Source: an uncultured Amylibacter sp.
GTDB lineage: Bacteria > Pseudomonadota > Alphaproteobacteria > Rhodobacterales > Rhodobacteraceae
DNA length: 64,000 bases
Assembly: GCA_943846615.1 (NCBI GenBank)
Contig: OX044354.1
Location: 1,815,001-1,879,000 of the forward strand
Direction: 5' to 3'
Position 1 is the stretch's first letter. Each line of letters begins with the position of its first letter. A program made the position numbers and the translations under genes. This document shows, in pieces, positions 26,493 to 36,084 of the stretch. The notes under the pieces are model-generated. The model worked only from the letters and a program-made list of their open reading frames with translations. It ran no database searches and was not told the DNA's origin.

Positions 26493-27812
26493 ATGACAGA
26501 TAGTACGACAAATAACCTATCGGATCCAAATGCGATGCCAGCAATGGGCACAGCAATTCCGTTAGGACTTCAACACGTATTGGCGATGTTTGCGTCAAAC
26601 GTAACACCATCCATTATCGTTGCTGGTGCCGCCGGTTTGGCGTTTGGTGGTGCAGAGCAAGTTTACCTGATCCAAATGGCGATGTTGTTCGCAGGTATTG
26701 CAACGCTGTTCCAAACAATGGGCATGGGTCCGATTGGTGCGCGTTTGCCGATCATGCAGGGTACGAGTTTCGCATTTGTTGGTGTTTTGGCAGGTGTTGC
26801 CGCGACCCAAGGTTTGGGTGTTGCGTTAACGGCCTGTATCATCGGTGGTTTGATCCACTTTGCGCTGGGCGGCGTGATTGATAAAATTCGTTTCTTGTTC
26901 CCACCATTGGTAACAGGTTTGGTTATTTTGGCGATTGGTTTGTACCTGATCCCTGTTGCGATTAAATACGCAGCTGGTGGTGCAGCATCATTCCAAATGG
27001 AAGCTGAAAGTTTCGGTTCATTGAAGCACTGGTCTGTTGCGTTGACAGTTGTTGTGGTTTCACTGGGTTGCAAATTCTTTGGTAAGGGTTTGGTTTCAAC
27101 GGCTGCGATTTTGATCGGTTTGATTGCTGGTTACATCGTTGCATATGTCTCTGGCATGGTTAGCTTTGCCGCAGTGGGCAAGGCGTCATGGGTAGCGTTG
27201 CCAAAAGTGTTGCCATACGGTTTTGAATTCAGTCTGGGCGCTGTTATCGCCGTGACGTTGGTTTCCATCGTTTCAGCGATCGAAACAGTTGGTGACGCAT
27301 CCGCGACAACCAAAGCGGGCGCAGGACGCGATGCAACAGATGCAGAAATCAAAGGCGCAACATATGCCGATGGTTTGGGTACTGCGGTTGCGGGTGTATT
27401 CGGTGGCTTGCCAAATACATCGTTTTCGCAAAACGTTGGTATCGTGGGTATGACTGGTGTGATGTCACGCCACGTTGTGACAATCGGTGGTATCATCCTG
27501 ATCGTTTGTGGTTTGTTGCCAAAAATCGGTGCGGTTATTGCGTCGATGCCATTGCCAGTATTGGGTGGTGGTGTGATCGTGATGTTCGGTATGGTTGCAG
27601 CAGCTGGTTTGAACATGTTGACCGAAGTTAAGATGAACCGTCGTAACATGATTATCATAGCGGTTTCACTGGCATTTGGTTTGGGTTTGAACTTGGTTCC
27701 GACAGCTGTTCAATATCTGCCAGGTGTTATTAAAACACTTGCGACGTCTGCGGTTGCACCGACGGCGTTGGCAGCGGTTCTGTTGAACTTGTTCTTGCCG
27801 CAAGAAGACTAA
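26493..27812 (+). CDS. Urate/xanthine:cation symporter (NCS2 family)
   Basis: A 439-residue nucleobase permease with about 14 hydrophobic segments. GLQHVLAMFASNVTPSIIV at the N-terminus is the NCS2 opening, PIMQGTSFAFVG lies in helix 3, SAIETVGDASATTKAGAGRD is the substrate-site region, and GGLPNTSFSQNVGIVGMTGV is the NCS2 signature loop. The spectrum is most likely urate and/or xanthine, as in UacT, PucJ and similar carriers, given its place between allA and xdhA. Codon choice is visibly more biased (GGT, CCA, GCA) than in neighbouring enzymes, suggesting strong expression. A terminator follows at 27830. Confidence 0.9.
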   Translation: MTDSTTNNLSDPNAMPAMGTAIPLGLQHVLAMFASNVTPSIIVAGAAGLAFGGAEQVYLIQMAMLFAGIATLFQTMGMGPIGARLPIMQGTSFAFVGVLAGVAATQGLGVALTACIIGGLIHFALGGVIDKIRFLFPPLVTGLVILAIGLYLIPVAIKYAAGGAASFQMEAESFGSLKHWSVALTVVVVSLGCKFFGKGLVSTAAILIGLIAGYIVAYVSGMVSFAAVGKASWVALPKVLPYGFEFSLGAVIAVTLVSIVSAIETVGDASATTKAGAGRDATDAEIKGATYADGLGTAVAGVFGGLPNTSFSQNVGIVGMTGVMSRHVVTIGGIILIVCGLLPKIGAVIASMPLPVLGGGVIVMFGMVAAAGLNMLTEVKMNRRNMIIIAVSLAFGLGLNLVPTAVQYLPGVIKTLATSAVAPTALAAVLLNLFLPQED

Positions 27813-27829
27813 TCTAATTACATTTTTGA

Positions 27830-27860
27830 AAGGCCCTGCGTGTTTGCGTGGGGCCTTTTT
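27830..27860 (+). terminator. Intrinsic terminator after the urate/xanthine permease
   Basis: AAGGCCC (27830-27836) pairs with GGGCCTT (27851-27857) around a 14-base loop and runs into a T stretch, 18 bases after the stop. The xdh genes therefore need their own promoter. Confidence 0.85.
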
Positions 27861-27972
27861 GTTTGCGTGAATGGGTTTTTCGTGCAAAACTGGTGTCAAC
27901 AAATTGCGATTGTTTTACGCCGCATCGGATGATCGTAGTTGCCTGTTTTAAAGAAGGTGGCGGATATAATTC

Positions 27973-29343
27973 ATGGACATTTCGTTTCTTCTGAACGGGG
28001 AGACAGTTCAGCTGACCGTTGAGGATCCTACGGTTACTGTTTTGGATTGGTTGCGTGAAACCCAAGGCCTTTGCGGTACCAAAGAGGGTTGCAATGAGGG
28101 GGATTGTGGCGCTTGTACCGTGATGGTCAGTGATGCAAGTGGCAATCAAGCCCTGAATTCCTGTATTTTGTTTTTACCACAGTTGAATGGCAAAGCGTTG
28201 CGCACCGTCGAGGGGTTGGCGACGGGCGATGAATTGCACCCTGTGCAGCAGGCGATGGTTGATGAGCATGGATCGCAGTGTGGGTTTTGTACGCCCGGGT
28301 TTGTGATGTCGATGGCAACTGCGCATGCAAATGATGCGGTGGATCATGATGATCAGTTGGTAGGAAATCTGTGCCGGTGTACGGGCTATGCGCCGATTAT
28401 TCGTGCGGCGAAAAAGGTTGAGGGTGCACCAAAGCCCGAATGGTTGGGGCGTGACCGATGGTTTGTGGATCGGATGTTGAAAGAGCATGATTACGCATCG
28501 CCAACCGTCCTGTATGAATTTGCTGCGTGGTACAAAGAGAACCCAGATGCGACGTTAATTGCAGGCGCCACGGATGTGGGATTGTGGGTGACCAAGGGGT
28601 TGCGCGATTTGGGTAAGGTTTGCTTTTTAAAACAGATTGAAGAGCTGGCGGTAATTGAGAAGACCGAGAATGGTTTGGTGATTGGTGCGGGTGCGTCCAT
28701 TGCACAAGTGCGTGATGCGGTTGAGCCGTATTACAGAGATTTTGCGGAAATGTTGCGCCGATTTGCATCGGAGCAGGTTCGCAACGCGGGTACGATTGGT
28801 GGGAATATCGCCAATGGTTCGCCGATTGGGGATTGCCCGCCGGCGTTGATTGCGTTGGGTGCGACGATCACTTTGCAATGTGGATTTGAAACGCGCGAAT
28901 TGGCGATTGAGGACTTTTTCATCGAGTATGGCAAGCAGGACATCGGCGCTGGTGAATTTGTGCGCAGCATTTTTATTCCTGATCAGCCTGATCGGGTGAA
29001 GTGTTATAAGTTATCCAAGCGGTTCGACCAGGACATTTCTGCGGTCTGTGGATGTATTTCGATAACGGTTACGGATGGTGTCGTTACAGATGCACGGGTT
29101 GCATTTGGTGGTATGGCAGGGACGCCGAGGCGGGCATTGGCGGTTGAGAAAGCATTGATTTCGAAACCTTGGACATATGAGAGTGTTGCCGGTGTTTTAC
29201 CGCGGATGATGCTGGATTTCATTCCGATGACGGATATGCGTGCCAGTGCGGAATATCGCATGAAAGCGGCGCAAGGCATGTTGCAACGATACGTTTTGGA
29301 AGATTTTGATCATGAAACACGGGTGTTGGAGGTGTCGTCATGA
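27973..29343 (+). CDS. xdhA: Xanthine dehydrogenase small subunit
   Basis: A 456-residue subunit with two 2Fe-2S clusters and FAD. The plant-type cluster cysteines are in GTKEGCNEGDCGACTV (about 36-51), and the second cluster is in CGFCTPGFVMS and LCRCTGYAPI (about 95-140). The FAD domain follows from about residue 180 (LIAGATDVGLWVTKG, GTIGGNIANGSPIGD). It passes electrons from the molybdenum subunit to NAD+ during oxidation of hypoxanthine and xanthine to urate. The gene follows the permease terminator and overlaps xdhB by 4 bases. Confidence 0.96.
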   Translation: MDISFLLNGETVQLTVEDPTVTVLDWLRETQGLCGTKEGCNEGDCGACTVMVSDASGNQALNSCILFLPQLNGKALRTVEGLATGDELHPVQQAMVDEHGSQCGFCTPGFVMSMATAHANDAVDHDDQLVGNLCRCTGYAPIIRAAKKVEGAPKPEWLGRDRWFVDRMLKEHDYASPTVLYEFAAWYKENPDATLIAGATDVGLWVTKGLRDLGKVCFLKQIEELAVIEKTENGLVIGAGASIAQVRDAVEPYYRDFAEMLRRFASEQVRNAGTIGGNIANGSPIGDCPPALIALGATITLQCGFETRELAIEDFFIEYGKQDIGAGEFVRSIFIPDQPDRVKCYKLSKRFDQDISAVCGCISITVTDGVVTDARVAFGGMAGTPRRALAVEKALISKPWTYESVAGVLPRMMLDFIPMTDMRASAEYRMKAAQGMLQRYVLEDFDHETRVLEVSS

Positions 29344-31631
29344 GCATCCATAAACCAACACCGCACGAGGCCGCAACGCTGCACGTTACAGGGCGGGCGC
29401 GATATACGGATGATGTGCCATTGCCCAGCAATACGTTGCATCTGGCATTTGGTGTGTCCAGCGTGGCCTTTGGGCAGATTGCGGATTTAAATTTATCAGC
29501 GGTAGAGGCCGCCAAGGGTGTTGTGGCCGTTTATACGGCGGCAGATATTCCAGGGGAAAACGATGTATCCCCGATTGCGCATGACGAGGTAATGTTGGCG
29601 CAGGCTTGGGTGCAATATGCAGGGCAGCCGATATTTTTAGTGGTGGCAGACAGCCATTTGAACGCGCGAAAAGCGGCGCGGTTGGCGCAGGTATCGTATA
29701 CGGAACATACCCCCAGCTTGTCTGTGGATCAGGCGATGGCGGGGGATAACCCGTTTGAGAAAGCACAAAAATTTCGCAAGGGCGAGCCCCAAGATGCATT
29801 GAAGGCATCGGCGCATCAAATATCTGGTCGCATTGATATGGGCGGGCAGGAACATTTCTATCTGGAGGGACAGGTGGCGGCGGCGATCCCGCAGGAAAAT
29901 GGCGATATGTTGGTGCATTCATCCACGCAACATCCCACAGAGGTTCAACATAAAGTGGCGCATATTTTGGATGTACCGTTTAATGCCGTGCGTGTGGAAA
30001 CGCGCCGCATGGGTGGTGGATTTGGCGGCAAGGAAAGTCAGGCTAATTTGCCCGCGGGTGCCTGTGCGCTGGCGGCGCATTTGACGGGGCGCCCATGTAA
30101 AATGCGTTATGATCGCGATGATGACATGATTATCACCGGCAAGCGGCATGATTTTCGGATTGAGTATAACGTTGGATTTGATGACAGCGGCAAATTGAAT
30201 TCCGTGATCATGGAACATTTCACGCGGTGCGGTTGGGCGATGGATTTATCCCTGCCTGTGGCGGATCGGGCGATGTTTCATTCGGACAATGCGTATAACC
30301 TGCCGCATGCGGAAATCGTATCGCATCGGTTGCGCACAAATATGGCCAGTGCAACGGCGTATCGTGGGTTTGGCGGCCCGCAGGGTGCATTGGCGATTGA
30401 GCGAGTGATGGATCATATTGCGTCGCATTTGGGTGTTGATCCGTTGGCGGTGCGGCGTGCGAATTTTTATGTGAACGGGGACACAACGCCGTATCATATG
30501 GAAATCAGCGACAGTGTGATTGCGCCGCTGGTGGATCAATTGGCAGCATCGTCGGATTATGAAAAGCGCCGCGCGGAAATTGAAGCGGAGAATTTGGCGA
30601 ACTCAACAGCGATTTTGCGCCGTGGGATTGCGTTGACGCCCGTGAAGTTTGGGATTTCGTTTACGTTGACGAAATACAATCAGGCAGGTGCGTTGGTGCA
30701 TATTTACACCGATGGTTCCATTCATATGAACCATGGCGGTACCGAAATGGGGCAGGGCTTGTTCACCAAGGTGGGGCAGGTTGCGGCGCATGAATTTGGT
30801 GTGACGTTGGATGACGTGAAGATCACGGCGACGGATACCGCGAAGGTGCCCAATACGTCGGCGACAGCGGCATCGTCGGGGACCGATTTGAATGGCATGG
30901 CGGTGCAGGATGCCTGTGAGACGTTGAAGGCGCGGTTGCAAAAAATGCTGCGTGGGCACTTCAAGACCAAGGCTGTGGCGAAGTTTGCCGATGGGCGGAT
31001 CACGCTGGGCAAACATCAGATCGCGTTCAAGGATGCGGTTGCGATGGCCTATGATGCACGCATTCAGTTGTCTGCGACTGGATTTTACACGACGCCGAAA
31101 ATTAAGTGGGATCGCGAAGCAGGTCGTGGGCATCCGTTTTATTATTTCGCCTATGGTGCGGCAGTGTCTGAGGTTGTGATTGATACGCTGACGGGTGAGA
31201 ACCGTATTTTGCGCACTGACATTTTGCATGATGCGGGTAAGTCGTTAAACCAGGCCATTGATGTCGGTCAGATTGAGGGCGGATTTGTGCAGGGGGCAGG
31301 TTGGTTGACGACGGAAGAGTTGGTCTGGGATGCAAAGGGGCATTTGAAAACCCATGCGCCCAGCACGTATAAAATCCCAGCCTGTTCGGACCGCCCACCC
31401 GTGTTCAATGTTGAACTGTTTGAAAATGAAAATGTTGAACCGACGATCCATAAGTCCAAGGCCGTTGGTGAGCCGCCGTTTCTGTTAGGGATGTCGGTGT
31501 TTTTCGCGTTAAGCCATGCGATTGGATCCGCGGGAAACAGGGATGTGTACCCTAGTCTGAATGCACCCGCGACACCTGAAGAGGTGTTGAAAACGATCTA
31601 TCGACTGGACGGGGGCGGATATGGGTATTGA
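29340..31631 (+). CDS. xdhB: Xanthine dehydrogenase molybdenum-binding subunit
   Basis: A 763-residue catalytic subunit that holds the molybdopterin cofactor. The N-terminal ATLHVTGRARYTDDVP, the cofactor motif RMGGGFGGKESQA (about 222-234), TAYRGFGGPQGALAIERVMD near 340-360, HGGTEMGQGL near 465, and the C-terminal KAVGEPPFLLGMSVFFAL with its catalytic Glu are all in place. With XdhA it oxidises hypoxanthine and xanthine to urate. The start ATGA overlaps xdhA; the end overlaps xdhC by 11 bases. Confidence 0.96.
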   Translation: MSIHKPTPHEAATLHVTGRARYTDDVPLPSNTLHLAFGVSSVAFGQIADLNLSAVEAAKGVVAVYTAADIPGENDVSPIAHDEVMLAQAWVQYAGQPIFLVVADSHLNARKAARLAQVSYTEHTPSLSVDQAMAGDNPFEKAQKFRKGEPQDALKASAHQISGRIDMGGQEHFYLEGQVAAAIPQENGDMLVHSSTQHPTEVQHKVAHILDVPFNAVRVETRRMGGGFGGKESQANLPAGACALAAHLTGRPCKMRYDRDDDMIITGKRHDFRIEYNVGFDDSGKLNSVIMEHFTRCGWAMDLSLPVADRAMFHSDNAYNLPHAEIVSHRLRTNMASATAYRGFGGPQGALAIERVMDHIASHLGVDPLAVRRANFYVNGDTTPYHMEISDSVIAPLVDQLAASSDYEKRRAEIEAENLANSTAILRRGIALTPVKFGISFTLTKYNQAGALVHIYTDGSIHMNHGGTEMGQGLFTKVGQVAAHEFGVTLDDVKITATDTAKVPNTSATAASSGTDLNGMAVQDACETLKARLQKMLRGHFKTKAVAKFADGRITLGKHQIAFKDAVAMAYDARIQLSATGFYTTPKIKWDREAGRGHPFYYFAYGAAVSEVVIDTLTGENRILRTDILHDAGKSLNQAIDVGQIEGGFVQGAGWLTTEELVWDAKGHLKTHAPSTYKIPACSDRPPVFNVELFENENVEPTIHKSKAVGEPPFLLGMSVFFALSHAIGSAGNRDVYPSLNAPATPEEVLKTIYRLDGGGYGY

Positions 31632-32547
31632 TATAGATGCGTTGATTGCTGCCGTTGCGGATGGCCCTGTTTCGCGAATTTTGATTGTGGATCACAAGGG
31701 GTCGACGCCGCGCCATACGGGGACGTCGATGCTGGTTTGGAGTGATCGTACAGAAGGCACGATTGGTGGCGGTGCGTTGGAATTGCGCGCGATTGAAATT
31801 GCGCGAACGGTTTTGGATCATGGCAAACCAGTGGATGAAACCATCCCGTTGGGGCCAGCGTTGGGGCAATGTTGCGGTGGGTCTGTGCGGATTGTAGTGG
31901 AACGGTTTGATGCGGGTTCGGTGATCCCTGATGGGGATGTTTTTGTACGAGCGCTTGGTGATGTGAGCGAGAGTTTGGCGGTTAAACAGCGACGTATCGC
32001 ATTGCGCAATAAATCAGAAGTGGCGCGTTTGGAATTTGTGGATGGTTGGTTGTTTGAACCGATAAAGCCCGCCAACCGACAGTTGTGGCTGTATGGGGCA
32101 GGTCATGTGGGACGTGCGATTTTGGATGTTTTGGATGGGTTGAATTTTGATATTACATGGGTTGATACGGCGCTGGATCGGTTTCCAGATGGCGCCAAAG
32201 CAACGCCATTGGTTGCTGTCGCCCCCAGTGATGCGGCGCGACTGGCGCCGCCAGAGGCAGATCATTTGATTATGACCTACAGTCATGTTTTTGATCTGGA
32301 TTTGTGTCATCAAATTTTATCGCAACCGCATGGATCGGTTGGGGTAATTGGATCAGCAACCAAGTGGGCGCGGTTTTCAAGGCGGTTACGCGCATTGGGG
32401 CATGAGGCGGATGCAGTGAATTCCGTGATGTGTCCGATTGGTGATCCAAGTTTGGGAAATGAGCCAAAGGCGATTGCGATTGGTGTGGCGGCGGAATTGA
32501 TTAAATTGCGTGATGTACAACAGATCTTAGGGAGAGATGTGGGATGA
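31621..32547 (+). CDS. xdhC: Xanthine dehydrogenase accessory protein
   Basis: A 308-residue maturation factor that binds molybdopterin, directs its sulfuration and inserts it into XdhB. The N-terminal DHKGSTPRHTGTSMLV and GTIGGGALELRAI, the cysteine motif LGQCCGGSVRIV, and the Rossmann segment LWLYGAGHVGRAILDVLDG are typical. Another family segment is GVIGSATKWARFSRRL. It overlaps xdhB by 11 bases and the following ABC ATPase gene by 4 bases, so dehydrogenase assembly and purine import appear to share one transcript. Confidence 0.94.
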   Translation: MGIDIDALIAAVADGPVSRILIVDHKGSTPRHTGTSMLVWSDRTEGTIGGGALELRAIEIARTVLDHGKPVDETIPLGPALGQCCGGSVRIVVERFDAGSVIPDGDVFVRALGDVSESLAVKQRRIALRNKSEVARLEFVDGWLFEPIKPANRQLWLYGAGHVGRAILDVLDGLNFDITWVDTALDRFPDGAKATPLVAVAPSDAARLAPPEADHLIMTYSHVFDLDLCHQILSQPHGSVGVIGSATKWARFSRRLRALGHEADAVNSVMCPIGDPSLGNEPKAIAIGVAAELIKLRDVQQILGRDVG

Positions 32548-34037
32548 GTTTGATTGCGTTAAATGGGTTGACCAAAGCGTACCCGGGTGTGGTGGCGAAT
32601 GATGATGTCAGTTTCGATATTGATCGCGGTGAGGTACATGCGCTGTTGGGGGAAAACGGCGCTGGAAAATCAACGTTGGTGAAGATGATTTATGGGTTGG
32701 TAAAGCCCGATAGCGGGACAATGGTTTTTGATGGTGAGGATTTCGCTCCTGCGGAACCGCGTGCTGCACGGATTGCCGGCGTGGCGATGGTCTTCCAACA
32801 TTTTTCACTGTTCGAGGCGCTCAATGTTGCGGAAAATATTGCGCTGGGGATGGAAAACCCGCCCAAGCCGCGCGTGTTGTCCGAACAAATTCGCGAGGTA
32901 TCGAGCAAGTATGGATTGACGCTGGACCCTGATCGTTTGGTTGGTGATTTGTCGGTTGGTGAACGTCAGCGTGTGGAGATTATTCGCTGTCTTTTACAGG
33001 ATCCAAAGTTGTTGATTATGGACGAGCCAACATCTGTTTTGACACCGCAAGAGGTAGAGGTTTTGTTCGAAACATTGCGCAGATTGCGCGATGAGGGGAC
33101 GTCGATTTTGTACATCTCACATAAGCTGGAAGAGATAAAAGCGTTGTGCGAACGCGCGACGATACTGCGCCATGGCAAAGTAGTGGGCACGTGTATTCCC
33201 AAAAATGAAACTGCCAAGAGCATGGCAGAAATGATGGTTGGGGCGAAGTTGAAGACGCCAAAGAAATCGAAGACGACTTTTGGGAAGACCTTGTTGGCGG
33301 CTAAGGATTTGTCATTGAAATCGGTTGATCCATTTGGAACGAGTTTGAAGAATATCAATTTTAAACTGCGTGCAGGCGAGGTGATGGGAATTGCGGGTGT
33401 TGCAGGGAATGGACAGGATGAATTGATGCTGGCGCTGTCTGGCGAGGCGTTGACCGATGCCGAGGGTATACAGATGGACAGTGTTTGGGTGGGCGCAGAT
33501 GGGCCGACCGAACGGCGGTTGCGTGGGTTATTGACCGCGCCAGAGGAACGTTTGGGACATGCAGCTGCGCCTGATATGAGTTTGACGGAAAATACGTTGT
33601 TGTCAGGATTTTATCGCCAGAAATTAGGACGCCGTGGGTTTGTGAATTTTGAAGGCGCCACTGCGTTTGCGCAGAAGGTTGTGGAGGAATTTGATGTTCG
33701 TACGCCGTCGGTTCGTAATGCAGCTAAATCGCTGTCTGGAGGGAACCTGCAGAAATTTGTTGTTGGGCGCGAGGTGTTGCAAGAACCAACGGTATTCGTT
33801 GTGAACCAACCCACGTGGGGCGTGGATGCGGCGGCAGCAGCGGCCATTCGTCAATCACTGTTGGAATTGGCATCGGGTGGTGCCGGTGTGATTGTAATTA
33901 GCCAAGATTTGGATGAGTTGATGGAGATTTCAGATACGTTCGCCGTGCTTTCAGAAGGGGAAATGTCTGAGCCACGCCCAGCCAAGGGCGTGAGCGTCGA
34001 AGAAATTGGCCTGATGATGGGAGGGACAAAAGTATGA
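32544..34037 (+). CDS. ABC importer ATPase, BmpA/nucleoside type (double domain)
   Basis: A 497-residue protein with two ABC domains, as in the sugar/nucleoside CUT2-like importers. Domain 1 has Walker A LLGENGAGKSTLVKM (about 36-50), signature LSVGERQRVEI and Walker B LLIMDEPTSVL. Domain 2 has a degenerate Walker A (GVAGNGQDELM) and signature LSGGNLQKFV. Such an asymmetric arrangement is normal for this family. Together with two permeases and a BmpA binding protein downstream it probably imports purine nucleosides or bases, as the xdh genes directly upstream suggest. Confidence 0.92.
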   Translation: MSLIALNGLTKAYPGVVANDDVSFDIDRGEVHALLGENGAGKSTLVKMIYGLVKPDSGTMVFDGEDFAPAEPRAARIAGVAMVFQHFSLFEALNVAENIALGMENPPKPRVLSEQIREVSSKYGLTLDPDRLVGDLSVGERQRVEIIRCLLQDPKLLIMDEPTSVLTPQEVEVLFETLRRLRDEGTSILYISHKLEEIKALCERATILRHGKVVGTCIPKNETAKSMAEMMVGAKLKTPKKSKTTFGKTLLAAKDLSLKSVDPFGTSLKNINFKLRAGEVMGIAGVAGNGQDELMLALSGEALTDAEGIQMDSVWVGADGPTERRLRGLLTAPEERLGHAAAPDMSLTENTLLSGFYRQKLGRRGFVNFEGATAFAQKVVEEFDVRTPSVRNAAKSLSGGNLQKFVVGREVLQEPTVFVVNQPTWGVDAAAAAAIRQSLLELASGGAGVIVISQDLDELMEISDTFAVLSEGEMSEPRPAKGVSVEEIGLMMGGTKV

Positions 34038-35116
34038 TCCGTTTAGAGCAAAGAGCAAACCCGTCAAAAGAGATGGTTATGTGGACGCCCGTTATTGCGG
34101 TTATCGCGACGATGATCGTTGGTGGGTTATTGTTTGTCGCATTGGGTAAAAACCCGTTCGAGGCAATTCGTATGATCTTTTGGGACCCATTGATGGGGGC
34201 AAATGCATCGTATTACCGTGGGCAAATTTTGGTGAAAGCGGCGCCATTGATTATGATCGCGCTGGGGCTGTCATTTGGGTTTCGCGCAGGGATTTGGAAT
34301 ATTGGGGCCGAGGGGCAGTTTATCATGGGGGCCGTTGTGGGTGGGGCCACTGGGTTGGCGCTGTATCCGATGGACAGTTTTATTGTGTTTCCGTTGATGA
34401 TTGTGATGGGTGCGTTGGGTGGTTTTTTGTGGGCGATGATACCTGCGGTTTTGAAAATCAAGTTTAATGCCAACGAAATTCTGGTGTCTTTGATGTTGGT
34501 GTATGTGGCGATTAATTTCTTGTCCGGCATGGTAACGGGTGTTTTGCGTAATCCTGATGGGTTTAATTTTCCAGAGAGCCGTTCGTTTCAGGAATTTCCC
34601 GCCGCAAACAATGCGGAATTGTGGGCCGGGACGGGTGTGCATTGGGGGGTGTTGGTGACACTGGGTTTGGTGGTTGCGGCCTATGTTATTTTAACGCGAC
34701 ACATATTTGGGTTTAACATTCGTTTGGCGGGCCAAGCGCCGCGTGCCGCGAAGTTCGCAGGCGTTAGCCCGAACAAGATGATTGCGATTTGTTTAGGTTT
34801 GTCTGGCGCGCTGGCTGGAATGGCAGGGCTGTTTGAGGTGACGGGGCCTGCGGGTAAGTTATCGACGACGTTCCCTGTGGGATATGGATTTACGGCGATC
34901 ATCGTGGCCTTCCTTGGGCGATTGCATCCTATTGGGATTTTGTTGGCTGGTTTGTTGTTGGCTGTGACGTATGTGGGCGGTGATATTATTCAATCGAAAT
35001 TAAGCCTGCCAAAGGCATCGATCCAAGTGTTCCAAGGCATGTTGTTATTCTTCTTATTGGCAGTAGATGTTCTGGTGAATTTTCGTATCCGATTAACCAA
35101 TCAGGGGGCAGTGTAA
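34034..35116 (+). CDS. ABC importer permease 1 (BmpA/nucleoside type)
   Basis: A 360-residue integral membrane protein with about eight to ten hydrophobic segments. FRAGIWNIGAEGQFIMGAVV is the conserved loop of this permease family (BPD_transp_2), followed by LKIKFNANEILVSLMLVYVA. It overlaps the ATPase gene by 4 bases and shares one base with the next permease gene (TAATG). It pairs with the second permease to form the channel of the presumed purine/nucleoside importer. Confidence 0.92.
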   Translation: MIRLEQRANPSKEMVMWTPVIAVIATMIVGGLLFVALGKNPFEAIRMIFWDPLMGANASYYRGQILVKAAPLIMIALGLSFGFRAGIWNIGAEGQFIMGAVVGGATGLALYPMDSFIVFPLMIVMGALGGFLWAMIPAVLKIKFNANEILVSLMLVYVAINFLSGMVTGVLRNPDGFNFPESRSFQEFPAANNAELWAGTGVHWGVLVTLGLVVAAYVILTRHIFGFNIRLAGQAPRAAKFAGVSPNKMIAICLGLSGALAGMAGLFEVTGPAGKLSTTFPVGYGFTAIIVAFLGRLHPIGILLAGLLLAVTYVGGDIIQSKLSLPKASIQVFQGMLLFFLLAVDVLVNFRIRLTNQGAV

Positions 35117-36039
35117 TGGATATTTCGATTGTATCATTGGTTGCGACGTTGATCGTGGCAGCGACGCCGATCCTGTTGGCGGCGACGGGTGAATTGATTG
35201 TGGAGAAAGCCGGCGTTTTGAACCTTGGTGTAGAGGGCATGATGATTATCGGTGCCATCTGTGGATTTATCGCTGCGGTGAATACTAGTAGTCCGTTGAT
35301 GGGTTTTGTGGCCGCAGCAGCGGCTGGTGCGGCGCTTTCATTTCTATTCGCGATCCTGACGCAATATTTGTTAGCGAACCAAGTCGCGTCTGGATTGGCG
35401 TTGACGTTGTTTGGATTGGGATTGGCGGCGTTGTTGGGGCATTCCTATGCAGGGATTAAACCGCCCAGTTCACCAAAGATGGAATGGGGCGGATTGGCGG
35501 ATTTACCCGTCGTTGGGCCGATTTTGTTCAATCATGATTTGATGGTTTATTTCAGCATCCTGTTGGTAATCGCGGTGTGGGTGTTTTTGAAATTTACACG
35601 TGGTGGTTTGATCCTGCGCGCAGTCGGTGAAAACCATGATGCGGCGCATGCGTTGGGATACAAAGTGGTGCGCATTCGCGTATTGGCAATTATGTTTGGC
35701 GGCGCTTGTGCGGGGTTGGGTGGGGCATACCTGTCGCTGATCCGTGTGCCGCAGTGGACCGAGGGTATGACCGCTGGTGCGGGTTGGATTGCCTTGGCGA
35801 TTGTCGTTTTTGCCAGCTGGAAGCCGTGGCGATTGATTTTGGGTGCCTATTTGTTCGGCGGGGTGACAATTTTACAGCTGAATTTGCAGGCAAATGGCGT
35901 TGATATACCAGTTTCCTATCTTTCGATGGCGCCATACCTTGTGACGATCATCGTTCTGGTTATTATGTCCGCTGATCGCGCGCGTGCGTCGCTGAATGCG
36001 CCTGCGTCATTGGGTAAAATATTTAACGCCTCGCATTAG
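35116..36039 (+). CDS. ABC importer permease 2 (BmpA/nucleoside type)
   Basis: A 307-residue membrane protein of the same BPD_transp_2 family as the upstream permease. The conserved loop here is EKAGVLNLGVEGMMIIGAIC (about 34-53), and LRAVGENHDAAHALGYKVVR is the cytoplasmic coupling helix region. About eight hydrophobic segments are seen. It is joined to permease 1 in a TAATG overlap and followed 45 bases later by the binding-protein gene. Confidence 0.92.
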   Translation: MDISIVSLVATLIVAATPILLAATGELIVEKAGVLNLGVEGMMIIGAICGFIAAVNTSSPLMGFVAAAAAGAALSFLFAILTQYLLANQVASGLALTLFGLGLAALLGHSYAGIKPPSSPKMEWGGLADLPVVGPILFNHDLMVYFSILLVIAVWVFLKFTRGGLILRAVGENHDAAHALGYKVVRIRVLAIMFGGACAGLGGAYLSLIRVPQWTEGMTAGAGWIALAIVVFASWKPWRLILGAYLFGGVTILQLNLQANGVDIPVSYLSMAPYLVTIIVLVIMSADRARASLNAPASLGKIFNASH

Positions 36040-36084
36040 AGGTTTTGTAACGGGTCGATGACCCAACTTCAGGGGAGAAAACAA